From Candidatus Thorarchaeota archaeon (GTDB lineage: Archaea > Asgardarchaeota > Thorarchaeia > Thorarchaeales > Thorarchaeaceae): a stretch of DNA of 17,195 nucleotides. A program made the translations under genes and the position numbers. The notes under the pieces are model-generated. The model was not told the origin of the DNA. It ran no database searches and was given only the letters and a program-made list of their open reading frames with translations. Location: positions 1 through 17,195 of the forward strand of contig JAEOSL010000072.1 in the NCBI GenBank assembly GCA_016840385.1, written 5' to 3'. Below, piece after piece: positions 5,501-14,100 of the stretch (position 1 is the first letter of the stretch; each line of letters begins with the position of its first letter).

Positions 5501-7075
5501 TTACCTCTCCCTCAGCCGCGGATTCAATACTTGGTCCAGTGTATGGCCCACGAATGTGAATGCAAGCGAGAGTAGAGTGATCATTAGTCCTGGGAATAAT
5601 ACCACCCACCAAGCCCCAGTAGTGAATGCACCACCAGTTCGTGCATCAGCAAGCATTCGTCCCCAGCTAGGATCTTCAGGGTTAGTAAGACCCAAGAATG
5701 AAAGACCTGCTTCAGAGAGGATTGCTCCGACCACACCCAATGTGATGTTAGCAAAGAGGATTGGTGTCACGTTTGGTAGAATGTGCCGGAACATAATGTA
5801 CGTGTCAGAAGCCCCAATGGCTCTTGCTGACTCGACATAGGCCTTGTTCTTTTCTGCCAAGACCTGAGACCGAATCAGCCGTGACGTTCCGGTCCAACCT
5901 AATATCGCGATAACTATGATGATATTTTGTATCGACGCTCCTAGGAACGCCGCGAGTACCATCATCAGTGGTAGTCCAGGAATGACAAGTAAGAAGTCAA
6001 CAACTCTCATCAGGACCTCGTCAACCTTACCACCAAAGTAACCAGCTACCATACCAACGATGACACCCACCGCAGTAGCTAGAGAAGTTGCTAAGATACC
6101 AATCATGATTGAAATTCTACTACCATAGATAAGCTGTGACCAGGCATCAGCACCCCAGTTAGTAGTACCGAGAATTCCAAAGTATTCACCGTAAGCAACC
6201 ATCTTTACCTGGGTGAACTTGAACTCAACAGTACCATTGAAATCTTGCCAGGGGGTCCCACCTGCATAGCTTTCAAAAATGAATCTTGGTGCTAGACCAA
6301 CGCGAACAGTGACCTCATTAAGGGGGTCAATCGGCTCAGATCCATTGAGTGATAACATACCATCAAAGATTTCCTTGATGTTCAAATAGTTCAAACTTAT
6401 TCGTTTATTTTGAGGTTGGTCGGTGTAAGTTGCTTCTCTAGATTCATAGAGTCTTGTCCAATCTCCACTGGAATCAATAACCCAAACAAAGACTCGGAAC
6501 ATTAGGTTCCCTGAAACTGATTCATCTGCAAAGTCACCTGTGAGTTCAGTCGCATATGTAAATGACATGTTCACGTCACTTGGTCTATTGTTCCATGGCC
6601 AAGTTACACTCTGATCAAAGTACACAAAGTCGTTGTAGTCAGGCATGACATCATCAGGATCATCACCGATAAAATCCAGCTGTGTTCCTGCTGTATGAGA
6701 CCATGTAAGATTCACATAACTTACGTTATTCAAATCGTCTATAGCTTGATGTAAATAACTAAACTCACCACTAGTCCCATTCACACCCATAACGGGTTCT
6801 TGATTAAGATAGGGATCATCTAGATAATCGTCAGTAACAACACCATCTGGGTCAAACACAGAGAGCCACGAGGGGGCAAGGTAAGTAGGAGCTACCTTAG
6901 CCTGTGGAGTGGGATCGTGTGTTGCCAATACTGGAGCAAATAGAGCCATACTAAAGAATAGCGCCATGAGAAGAATACCAAGCAAGCCAATCTTATGCTT
7001 ACGGTACTCACTCCAGAAGCTGTCGATGCTTACATACCAGTTGCTGTCTTTCCAGCCTTTTTGGGACTCGGACAA
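5501..7075 (-). CDS. dppC: Dipeptide/oligopeptide ABC transporter permease DppC-like with large extracytoplasmic insert
   Basis: This is the second permease subunit of the importer, 524 residues against the usual 280-320. Residues 30-50 are the N-terminal membrane segment, ending FAPVLATHDPT as in DppC. The following outside loop, normally 30-40 residues, is about 245 long here (about 55-300). It is rich in Asp, Asn, Trp, Tyr and aromatic beta-strand patterns, with several N-x-S/T sequons, and resembles an extra beta-sandwich domain. The canonical core resumes at GTTNWGADAWSQLIYGSRISI (302-322). The EAA loop lies at about 414-435 (VESARAIGASDTYIMFRHIL), then EAGLSFLGL and the C-terminal LDQVLNPRLRER. 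The start is TTG at 7075-7073, supported by GGAGG seven bases upstream and by a good N-terminus; no in-frame ATG upstream fits better. The insert probably contacts the anchored binding proteins or the surface layer. Confidence 0.92.
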   Translation of the reverse strand: MSESQKGWKDSNWYVSIDSFWSEYRKHKIGLLGILLMALFFSMALFAPVLATHDPTPQAKVAPTYLAPSWLSVFDPDGVVTDDYLDDPYLNQEPVMGVNGTSGEFSYLHQAIDDLNNVSYVNLTWSHTAGTQLDFIGDDPDDVMPDYNDFVYFDQSVTWPWNNRPSDVNMSFTYATELTGDFADESVSGNLMFRVFVWVIDSSGDWTRLYESREATYTDQPQNKRISLNYLNIKEIFDGMLSLNGSEPIDPLNEVTVRVGLAPRFIFESYAGGTPWQDFNGTVEFKFTQVKMVAYGEYFGILGTTNWGADAWSQLIYGSRISIMIGILATSLATAVGVIVGMVAGYFGGKVDEVLMRVVDFLLVIPGLPLMMVLAAFLGASIQNIIIVIAILGWTGTSRLIRSQVLAEKNKAYVESARAIGASDTYIMFRHILPNVTPILFANITLGVVGAILSEAGLSFLGLTNPEDPSWGRMLADARTGGAFTTGAWWVVLFPGLMITLLSLAFTFVGHTLDQVLNPRLRER

Positions 7076-7257
7076 ATGTTATCCTCCGTATATCGGACAA
7101 ATACATTCCACTCGATTATGAATAACTCACAATCAAATTGGATTGGACTGTCCTCTTGTTCACTTGGATAGTGACGACCCCGAATTTCTCCTAAAAAAGG
7201 AATTGGTTCGGGTAGCAAAAATAGTTCGGGTGGACATTTTTGCGATTTTCGCATTCG

Positions 7258-7584
7258 CTACTCATCATCATATGTTTCTTCGAATGGATCTTCACTCGCA
7301 GGATCTTCGATATCAGGAAGTTCTTCTCCATCAGCAAATCGTTCATCCCTATCCTTGATCATTTGCTGAGTCCGACGATGTGCAGCCCAAAGATCCGCAT
7401 AGACAGTTCCCACCAGAAAAGTCACAAGTGCACCAGTCAATGAGACGATAGCGCCCCAGAACATAAGCAATGGAACGAAGGTCATTAGATAACCGATAAT
7501 CATGAGAATAATTGGTACCATTAGCCAACGTTTCTGTGGTTTAGTTTTGGTTCGTGGAAAAGATCTTATTGTTCGCTTTGACAT
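7258..7584 (-). CDS. Small two-TM membrane protein with acidic tail, unknown function
   Basis: I do not recognise this protein of about 108 residues. It starts with a basic stretch (SKRTIRSFPRTKTKPQKRW), then two hydrophobic helices separated by a short turn (about residues 22-40 and 44-62). The C-terminal half is soluble, with a basic AAHRRTQQ patch and then a strongly acidic end (EDPASEDPFEETYDDE). That pattern suggests an integral membrane protein with both ends in the cytoplasm. I chose the ATG at 7584-7582; an upstream in-frame ATG at 7638 adds 18 unlikely residues, and neither has a clear ribosome binding site, so the mRNA could be leaderless. It sits between the two divergent arms of the importer, on the same strand as the permeases, and could be an accessory subunit. 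Confidence 0.7.
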   Translation of the reverse strand: MSKRTIRSFPRTKTKPQKRWLMVPIILMIIGYLMTFVPLLMFWGAIVSLTGALVTFLVGTVYADLWAAHRRTQQMIKDRDERFADGEELPDIEDPASEDPFEETYDDE

Positions 7585-7638
7585 TTGAAACACACACTCA
7601 TGGGTGAAATGGGAACGCCTTTTACCTTTTCTAATCAA

Positions 7639-7776
7639 GCCAATTGGTTTTCATAGCTTGAACTTCTTAGATTAACATACTTCACAATTGTGCAAGCAAT
7701 TTGTAAGAGCTTCATTGGACGAATGTCTTTGAAAGGAACATATTTAAGACAAACCAAAGGGACCGTACGTCAACGA
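7639..7776. promoter_or_regulatory. Divergent promoter region between the two arms of the importer
   Basis: It contains a clear plus-strand TATA box at 7740-7747 (ATATTTAA) with a purine-rich GAAAGGAAC just upstream that can serve as BRE. Transcription would start near 7768, giving dppD a leader of about 65 bases. It also holds the perfect palindromes CCAATTGG (7640-7647) and CACAATTGTG (7683-7692), the latter about 48 bases before the TATA box. A minus-strand promoter for the small membrane protein should also lie here, but I cannot place it with confidence. Confidence 0.5.
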
Positions 7777-7800
7777 AGGGTCAGGTAGCTGCTTGACCCT
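7777..7800. promoter_or_regulatory. 24-base dyad in the dppD leader
   Basis: The outer arms AGGGTCA and TGACCCT are perfect, and the ten inner bases also pair apart from two G-T positions, so the whole 24 bases form one near-perfect dyad. It starts 30 bases after the TATA box and ends 21 bases before the GGAG of dppD. It would thus sit at the very start of the transcript. It suits a repressor operator or a leader hairpin. Its sequence is unrelated to the dppB leader dyads. Confidence 0.5.
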
Positions 7801-7834
7801 ATGGGCCGTTTTTGGCTCAATGGAGTGTACAATT

Positions 7835-8824
7835 ATGCCCCTGCTAGACATCAGAAACCTGCGCATGTATTACCAAACGCAGAAGGGTCTTGTGAAGGCA
7901 GTCGATAATGTTTCTCTGACTTTGGAGCCTGGTGAGTCAATAGGACTTGCAGGTGAGTCAGGATGTGGAAAGTCAAGCCTTGCATATTCAATTATGCAGC
8001 TACTCCCACCTGCCGCAAATATCGTTGGAGGAAACGTGTATTTCAAGGGTGACGACTTAATTCGTAAGACAGCAAAGGAGATGAGGGACATTAGATGGAA
8101 GAACGTTGCTATCGTCTTCCAAGGTGCGATGAACGCACTTAACCCCGTCTTTGAAATTGGAGAACAAATTGCAGAAGCCATTCTCATGCACGAAAACGTG
8201 ACTGAAGAAGAGGCACTAGACCGATGCGCCAAGCTCTTTGAGATGGTCGGTTTAGATCCCGGTCGGATTCACAACTATCCACATGAATTCTCTGGAGGAA
8301 TGCGTCAGAGAGCTATGATTGCCATGGCTCTTGCATGTAACCCGGACCTTGTGATAGCTGATGAACCTACCACAGCACTTGACGTTACAATTCAAGCACA
8401 GATTCTGAAGCTTATGCAAAAGCTACAGAAAGACCTCGGCCTTTCACTCATTTTGATCACACACGACTTGAGTGTCATCGCCGAAACATGTGACAAAACT
8501 GCAATCATGTACGCTGGTAAAATTGTCGAGTTGGCTGATGTTGTATCAATCTTCAAGGATCCAATACACCCCTATGCTACAGGCTTAGTAGGTGCAATTC
8601 CAACCATGGTAAAAGCAGAGCAAAGGAAACTGACTTCAATCCCAGGTTCACCACCAGATCTTATTTCTCCTCCACCAGGTTGCAGATTCCATCCTAGGTG
8701 TCCATACGCAAAGGACATTTGTTCCAAGGAAGATCCAGCATCTCAGGAGATTGAACCAGGAAGATTTGTTTCATGTCACTTCGCAGACCAATTGCGAGGA
8801 GAAATCAAGGTAGACTTGGAGTGA
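7835..8824 (+). CDS. dppD: Dipeptide/oligopeptide ABC transporter ATPase DppD-like
   Basis: This cytoplasmic ATPase of the importer has 329 residues, the usual size. The Walker A motif is GESGCGKS (40-47), the Q-loop FQGAMN is at 95-100, the ABC signature FSGGMRQR at 152-159, Walker B DLVIADEP at 171-178, and the H-loop histidine of LILITHD at 210. The C-terminal oligopeptide-ATPase extension has four Cys (283, 289, 296, 314) in the CRFHPRCPYAKDIC...C pattern; in related Dpp/Opp ATPases this region has been reported to bind a [4Fe-4S] cluster. I chose the ATG at 7835, with GGAG nine bases upstream and a typical N-terminus. A TTG at 7793 and an ATG at 7820 are in frame, but the first lies in the dyad and the second overlaps the GGAG. 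It is followed after 6 bases by the partner ATPase. Confidence 0.95.
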   Translation: MPLLDIRNLRMYYQTQKGLVKAVDNVSLTLEPGESIGLAGESGCGKSSLAYSIMQLLPPAANIVGGNVYFKGDDLIRKTAKEMRDIRWKNVAIVFQGAMNALNPVFEIGEQIAEAILMHENVTEEEALDRCAKLFEMVGLDPGRIHNYPHEFSGGMRQRAMIAMALACNPDLVIADEPTTALDVTIQAQILKLMQKLQKDLGLSLILITHDLSVIAETCDKTAIMYAGKIVELADVVSIFKDPIHPYATGLVGAIPTMVKAEQRKLTSIPGSPPDLISPPPGCRFHPRCPYAKDICSKEDPASQEIEPGRFVSCHFADQLRGEIKVDLE

Positions 8825-8830
8825 TCAAAA

Positions 8831-9889
8831 ATGACTATTGACGAATCAAGAATTCTAATGGGTTCCGAAGACATTAGAGATGGTGAAACTCTAATCAAAG
8901 TCAGGAACATGAGAAAATGGTTTGCAGTTAACACAGGATTCCTCTCATCAATGCTTTACAGACAGGAGCTCTTCGTAAAAGCTGTCGATGGTGTATCCTT
9001 TGACATCAAGAAGGGCGAAGTACTCGTACTTGCAGGTGAATCTGGTTGTGGTAAAACAACAACTGGTCGATGCATCTTGTACCTAGAGATTCCCACAGAT
9101 GGAGAAGTTATCTATGCCGGGCAGAACCTAGCAACACTTGATAGGAACGAGATCAAGGAACTACGAAAACGCATGCAGATTACATTCCAAGATCCATACG
9201 AGTCCCTTAATCCAAAACAAAGTATCTTCAGCATTGTTCAAGAACCACTCATGGTTCACAAGGTACCCCTATCACCAAGCCAGAGAAGAACAAGAGTTCT
9301 CGAGGCATTGGAAAGTGTCGCAATAACTCCAGCAGAGGACTACATCGATAGGTATCCACACGAACTTTCAGGTGGACAAAGACAAAGGATCTCAGTAGCA
9401 CGTGCACTTATTCTACATCCTGAATTCATGGTTGCAGATGAGCCCGTGTCAATGCTGGATGTATCAATCCGTGCAGAGATTCTGAACCTACTGTTGAACC
9501 TAAGAGAGGAACTTGGACTCACATATATGTTCATCACACACGACCTTGCCGTTGCTACATACATTGCTGACAGAATCGGCATCATGTACCTCGGAAAGAT
9601 TGTCGAGATTGGTCCCGCTCATGCTGTGGCATTTACTCCACTTCATCCGTACACTCGAGCTCTAATCTCTGCTGTTCCATCAGGAGACCCAACCGTCAAA
9701 CGACGTATTGAGTCACTGAAAGGTGAACCACCAAGTCCAATCAATGTCCCTAGCGGCTGCCGATTCCATCCGAGGTGTCCCTACGCACAGGAAATCTGTG
9801 TGCGAGAAATGCCTGAAGACAGAGATTTGGGTGAAGGACACTTTGTTGCCTGCCACTTTGCTGGCGAGCTTCCTGACGCACAGCTCTAG
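8831..9889 (+). CDS. dppF: Dipeptide/oligopeptide ABC transporter ATPase DppF-like
   Basis: This 352-residue partner ATPase forms the heterodimer with the DppD-like subunit. After a 20-residue lead it has VRNMRKWF and the short loop before VKAVDGVSF typical of DppF/OppF. Motifs are Walker A GESGCGKT (69-76), Q-loop FQDPYESLNP (119-128), signature LSGGQRQR (179-186), Walker B FMVADEP (199-205) with D-loop SMLD, and H-loop FITHD (His 237). The C-terminal extension again has four Cys (310, 316, 323, 341) in the CRFHPRCPYAQEIC...C arrangement. The start ATG has GGAG nine bases upstream, overlapping the stop of the upstream gene, which points to translational coupling. It is the last gene of the arm, followed at once by a strong terminator. 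Confidence 0.95.
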   Translation: MTIDESRILMGSEDIRDGETLIKVRNMRKWFAVNTGFLSSMLYRQELFVKAVDGVSFDIKKGEVLVLAGESGCGKTTTGRCILYLEIPTDGEVIYAGQNLATLDRNEIKELRKRMQITFQDPYESLNPKQSIFSIVQEPLMVHKVPLSPSQRRTRVLEALESVAITPAEDYIDRYPHELSGGQRQRISVARALILHPEFMVADEPVSMLDVSIRAEILNLLLNLREELGLTYMFITHDLAVATYIADRIGIMYLGKIVEIGPAHAVAFTPLHPYTRALISAVPSGDPTVKRRIESLKGEPPSPINVPSGCRFHPRCPYAQEICVREMPEDRDLGEGHFVACHFAGELPDAQL

Positions 9890-9900
9890 TATCGAAAAAT

Positions 9901-9940
9901 CACGGGTGCAACCCTTGGCACCCGTGGTCGATTCCTTTTT
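9901..9940 (+). terminator. Hairpin and T-run after dppF
   Basis: A perfect 9-bp stem (CACGGGTGC with GCACCCGTG) encloses an 8-base loop at 9901-9926, followed ten bases later by TTTTT at 9936-9940. It starts 11 bases after the dppF stop and separates the ATPase operon from the next genes. Confidence 0.75.
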
Positions 9941-9966
9941 CTGCTTCTACGCAATGTTGTGATATA

Positions 9967-10404
9967 ATGACTGAAGAAACTGACAGACCACGTATCCTAC
10001 GAGCCATAAAGAAATGCCTTGATAATGGTGACGATTATTTAGCAAAGGCTATGGAAGCACTTGATGAAATTGGAAAGGGTTCAATGGGCGTTGGTATGAC
10101 TCCTCTTATCGGAGGGTATGGGATAAAAGATTCCAAGTCACATTACCGTGGTGCTTTGTTCGAGATTGATTCTGCAGAACGTGCTTTGATACCCCTAACC
10201 GCACGATACAAAGATGGAAGAGTGAATGCATCTCATTTCAAGGATGAAAAGGCTATGATCCTGCTTCAGGATTTAGAAGGAATGAACTATTCACTACTAA
10301 TCAGAAAATTAACAGAGCAGAGTGGTCGAGAATCAATTTGGTTACGCTTGAAAGAATTACGAGCAAAAATCGAAGAGCTTCTCACACTCATTGAGGATAT
10401 ATAA
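9967..10404 (+). CDS. Small helical protein of unknown function
   Basis: I do not recognise this 145-residue protein. It looks all-helical: a basic N-terminal helix (RPRILRAIKKCLDNGDDYLAKAM), a Gly-rich connection (GSMGVGMTPLIGGYG), then helices around AERALIPLTARYKDG and a C-terminal coiled-coil-like helix (WLRLKELRAKIEELL). It has no signal peptide, membrane segment or metal motif. The ATG has no clear ribosome binding site. It lies after the dppF terminator and 92 bases before the next gene on the same strand. It may belong with the following two genes; I saw no TATA box just upstream. Confidence 0.75.
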   Translation: MTEETDRPRILRAIKKCLDNGDDYLAKAMEALDEIGKGSMGVGMTPLIGGYGIKDSKSHYRGALFEIDSAERALIPLTARYKDGRVNASHFKDEKAMILLQDLEGMNYSLLIRKLTEQSGRESIWLRLKELRAKIEELLTLIEDI

Positions 10405-10496
10405 TCTTCAAACTGTCCTGCCAAACTAGCAAAGATAATAACGCTACATCCCAGATTCTCCGTTGTTGAGGATAAATCCAAGAGGGGTTTACTTCT

Positions 10497-11168
10497 ATGA
10501 GTAATACGAATGGACGTAACAGTCTTCTAGAAGAACTTGAGAGAGCAGAAAGTGTTCTAGATGGATTACTCAGGAAGATATCAAATGTAAGTGAATACTT
10601 GAGCCCTCTAGAGCATATGCTAAGAGCTGAAGATTTCTCATCGACTGGATCATATATTCCAGGTGTTTCAAACGGGATAGTTTGTGTTTTATCTGCAATG
10701 ATCAAGGGAGACCCCTTAGCTAATTCAATTGAGCTGATACGAGGAAAAGGGAACAACTTTCCAGCAATAATCAAGGGTTCAGACAGAAGTGAAACAAAAT
10801 CGACATGCGATTCAATATTGAAGATTGTCGAAGGAAAGCCAGGAGGAAAACCAGTTACTTATGTCATCAATCTGAGATGGGCAAATCTACCATCTGTGAT
10901 TGACGGGAAAAGTGTACTTGTAGTTGGAAATAGGTTCAACTATGACCAGAGAGGCTCACTGAAAAAACTCTACAATAAGTTCAAAGAAATTGGAATCACA
11001 ATTCATGAAGATCAGGGACAATTTGGTGGAGGTCCACTAACATTCAGACTAACTCATTTAGCTCGCAAGCTTCAGAGTATGACGATTCTTGAAATTACTC
11101 TCTCTCGGCACTTTGCTGCTGATCATAAGAGGGTCGCTGAAATACTTGAATCGTTTACAATCCTCTAG
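10497..11168 (+). CDS. Unknown 223-residue protein preceding the GCS2-fusion gene
   Basis: I do not recognise the family. The first 45 residues form an amphipathic helix that may be a coiled coil (SLLEELERAESVLDGLLRKI). The rest alternates strands and helices: GKPVTYVINLRW, then DGKSVLVVGNRFNYDQRG, a helix, and GITIHEDQGQFGGGPLTFRL. The closing TILEITLSRHFAADHKRVAEIL has a faint resemblance to the end of N-formylglutamate amidohydrolase-type enzymes (GG, then a Q/E-I-E strand and a helix), but the protein is shorter and I see no clear zinc ligands. It is cytoplasmic. The start has a GAGGGG-type site about ten bases upstream. Its stop directly abuts the start of the next gene, so the two are almost certainly co-transcribed and probably act together. 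Confidence 0.8.
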   Translation: MSNTNGRNSLLEELERAESVLDGLLRKISNVSEYLSPLEHMLRAEDFSSTGSYIPGVSNGIVCVLSAMIKGDPLANSIELIRGKGNNFPAIIKGSDRSETKSTCDSILKIVEGKPGGKPVTYVINLRWANLPSVIDGKSVLVVGNRFNYDQRGSLKKLYNKFKEIGITIHEDQGQFGGGPLTFRLTHLARKLQSMTILEITLSRHFAADHKRVAEILESFTIL

Positions 11169-11177
11169 GTGATTTTG

Positions 11178-14100
11178 ATGAGCTCGACTAAGGATACATT
11201 GGAGATGGAATTACCATTTCCTCATGGTATCGAAGTAGAGCTTCAAGTAATCAGGAAGGATGGTACATGGATCAGAGGGGAGAATATTCTAGATGTCTTC
11301 GACAAGATAGTTTCCAGTGCCAAGGGGCTTCTCGATAAGAAGATTAGATCTTCAACAGTGGCTTCAGTCAGAGAGAAATATGGACAGAGTGCCCAAACAG
11401 AAGAAGGCGAACGTGGCTCAAGAATCGTAGCAACGTACCAAGACCCATTGGGTAATCCAAAAGAGTATACTCTACTTGGCCATGATCCCAATGTCACAAG
11501 CCTAACTTGGATATTAGAAGTTGCAACACCACCCTGCACAACTTTGGAAGAATTAGCTTGGTGGGTTCAGACTCTGATTGCGATTTCATATGAATCACTG
11601 CCAAAAGATTCCCAGGCAATACTTGTTTCAACAGGATTGAATCCAACTCAGGAATATCTCCGGAATCTATCCTTTGGTGAACATCATCACATATTGAGTC
11701 CTTCAATTGACGAGAAGACAAAGATTGGCGTCTACAACATGATTCGCAATTTCATTCCCCATTTGATTGCACTATCTGTCAATTCACCCTTTGAAAACAA
11801 AGCACCCAGTGATGAGATTACTGTTGACGATGAAGGCAGGGTAAGAGCTCCAAAATGCAAGAGGTCAATCAGACTCTTCAGAAACACAACTCAAATGGGA
11901 CCAACTAATGAATTTGAATTGATACCTCACATTCAGAATTCTGACAAAGAAGCATTTGCCAAGCACGTGAATAGAAGTTATGCAAGAATGGTCGATATGT
12001 ACCCATTCACTGATTATGGTACCATTGAACTTCGTATATTTGATACTCAACTTAGTATCCCAAGAAGAATGGGACTCGCACTTATTCTCCAGGCACTTGC
12101 TTTGAAAGCAAAAAGAATGGTTGAGAGGGGTGAGCGCATTCCGGATGTTGGTGCAAAATCTCTTGCAGCAAATAGAGCATCAGCAGTTTCCGCAGGTCTC
12201 TGGGGACCATTTCGTCCTATTGAAGGAACAGGTGAATATCACAAAATCTACAATCATCAAATAACGGACAATGGAGAAATAAACAAATCACGTCGAAACA
12301 GATTCCTTGGTGATGCGATTGTGTCGATGCTCTATATGATAAGAGACGAGTTGGATGAACTCAACATCGTAGAGAATCCGTTTATGCAGGCTTTGCTTGT
12401 TTCGGTATTTGGTAGTGACTTCTCACTACCTAGGACTACTGGAGCAGATTTCCAACTCGATGTGTATGCGAAATCCGATTTCAACATGGTTGTGCTATTG
12501 AAACAACTTGCAGATGTAACTAGGGAGTGTAGTACGAACTGGCTCTATGATCCAATAGAAGGAACACCGCATCTTCCTACTTGGTTATGCTGGTGGAAAG
12601 GACTTGAACCGGAGATAGTTACTGATACTGATAGAACATTCGCAGGACAAGATGTTCAATTCTCAATCCTCATTCGAAACTCAACCGGTAGAAATATGGA
12701 GAATATTAGTGTCACATATTCCGTTGAAGATTCTGAGAGGAATGTAGTCGATAACAATATCCTCACTATTCCCAGTATTATAGCTGGAGAAATTCATGTT
12801 TCCACTGCGACTTTCTCAACAAGAAAGGATACATCAGCTTACAATATCATCGCAGAAGTAGGATTTGCTGGACGTCAGATTAACCTTGCAAGCACAATCA
12901 ACATGTTCTGGATGAAAGCATCAATCAAACCAGGAACAACCACTCAGTTTGCGGACGGTAAAACACCGGTTCTCTACAGGAGTGAAGTTGAAACCAATTA
13001 CCCCATGAAATCACTTGTAACCTATGAAGTAAATCTACTTGCACCAAGTCTTGAGAAAATAGTTGCACAGTTCTCTGAAAGTTTTGAAATCGAAGGAGGC
13101 GAAACTACAATCTTAGAGAGTACTCAACTCCCTCCACTTCTAATACCACCCGATGCCGCTGAAGGTGTGGAAAGATGCATTCTGCAAATAAAACTCCTGA
13201 ACAAGGATGGTCATGAAATTGCAGAGGGCGCATCTAAGCCATTCTACGTAGGATTTGTACGTCGAGGGCCACAGGTGATTATCGAATCAGAATTGAAGAG
13301 TAGTTATACTCCTGGTGAATATATTTCGGGTAACGTAGTTGTTAGCGACAAGAACAAGGACATTGCATCATCATCACGATTAATTGTAGAATATTTTGCC
13401 GACTCTGGAGAGGTTACCGAAATCGTCGATCTACCAGCTGATGAGTTCCTCGAGAATGATGTAAGTTTCCAATGGCGAATACCCCAAATTGAAACGGGTG
13501 GACAATTAGATAGGGTGGGAAGAATTCGAGCCCGTGTAGTGATGAGAGGGAAGGAAGTCACAGCGTCAGAATCTGATAGATTCAATATCGAACACATCAC
13601 TACCAGAGTCAATTTGGATTCACTGAGGGTTCCAAAACGGTCTCATGTAGGAGGCAAAATTTCCGGTTGGTTAAGAATTAGAAGAAATATAGAACAAGGA
13701 GACCCTGCGTTTCTAACAATGTCACTGATATATCCTGGCGGAGAAGAACTCGTTGTACTTAGACAGGCAGTCAAACAAAGCAAAAATCTGTCACTCGCTT
13801 TCGGACCGATAACTATCCCTGCACCAAGAACTGCAGAAACTCCCAAATCGATTACTCTTACTGCATCTCTTAGCTATGCAGGATTGGAGATGGACAAACG
13901 ATCAGCTGAAATTGATCTCGTGGGTGGACCTTCAGCAGATATTGCCAAAATTGATTTTATTGGCTTACCAGGTTTTGTACTGCCAGATCAAATGGTTCAG
14001 GTAACAGCCCAGCTCGAGAGCAATCTGGAAAAATCAGCAGCTTGTGAACTTTCTGTTGAACTTGAATCAATAGGAGGGAATATTGTTCTACTTGAGAGAG

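Noticed and set aside
7241..7253. Perfect 5-bp hairpin TGCGA-TTT-TCGCA after the small membrane protein gene
   Set aside because: It is followed by A rather than T on the minus strand, so it is not a convincing terminator; the arms are short.
7793..7834. Upstream TTG start that would lengthen the DppD-like protein by 14 residues
   Set aside because: The added residues lie partly in the leader dyad and do not resemble the family's N-terminus; the ATG at 7835 has GGAG at the right distance.
13304..13846. Minus-strand reading frames of 67-102 codons opposite the ligase gene
   Set aside because: They are shadows of a long, well-supported plus-strand gene and lack ribosome binding sites or domain features.
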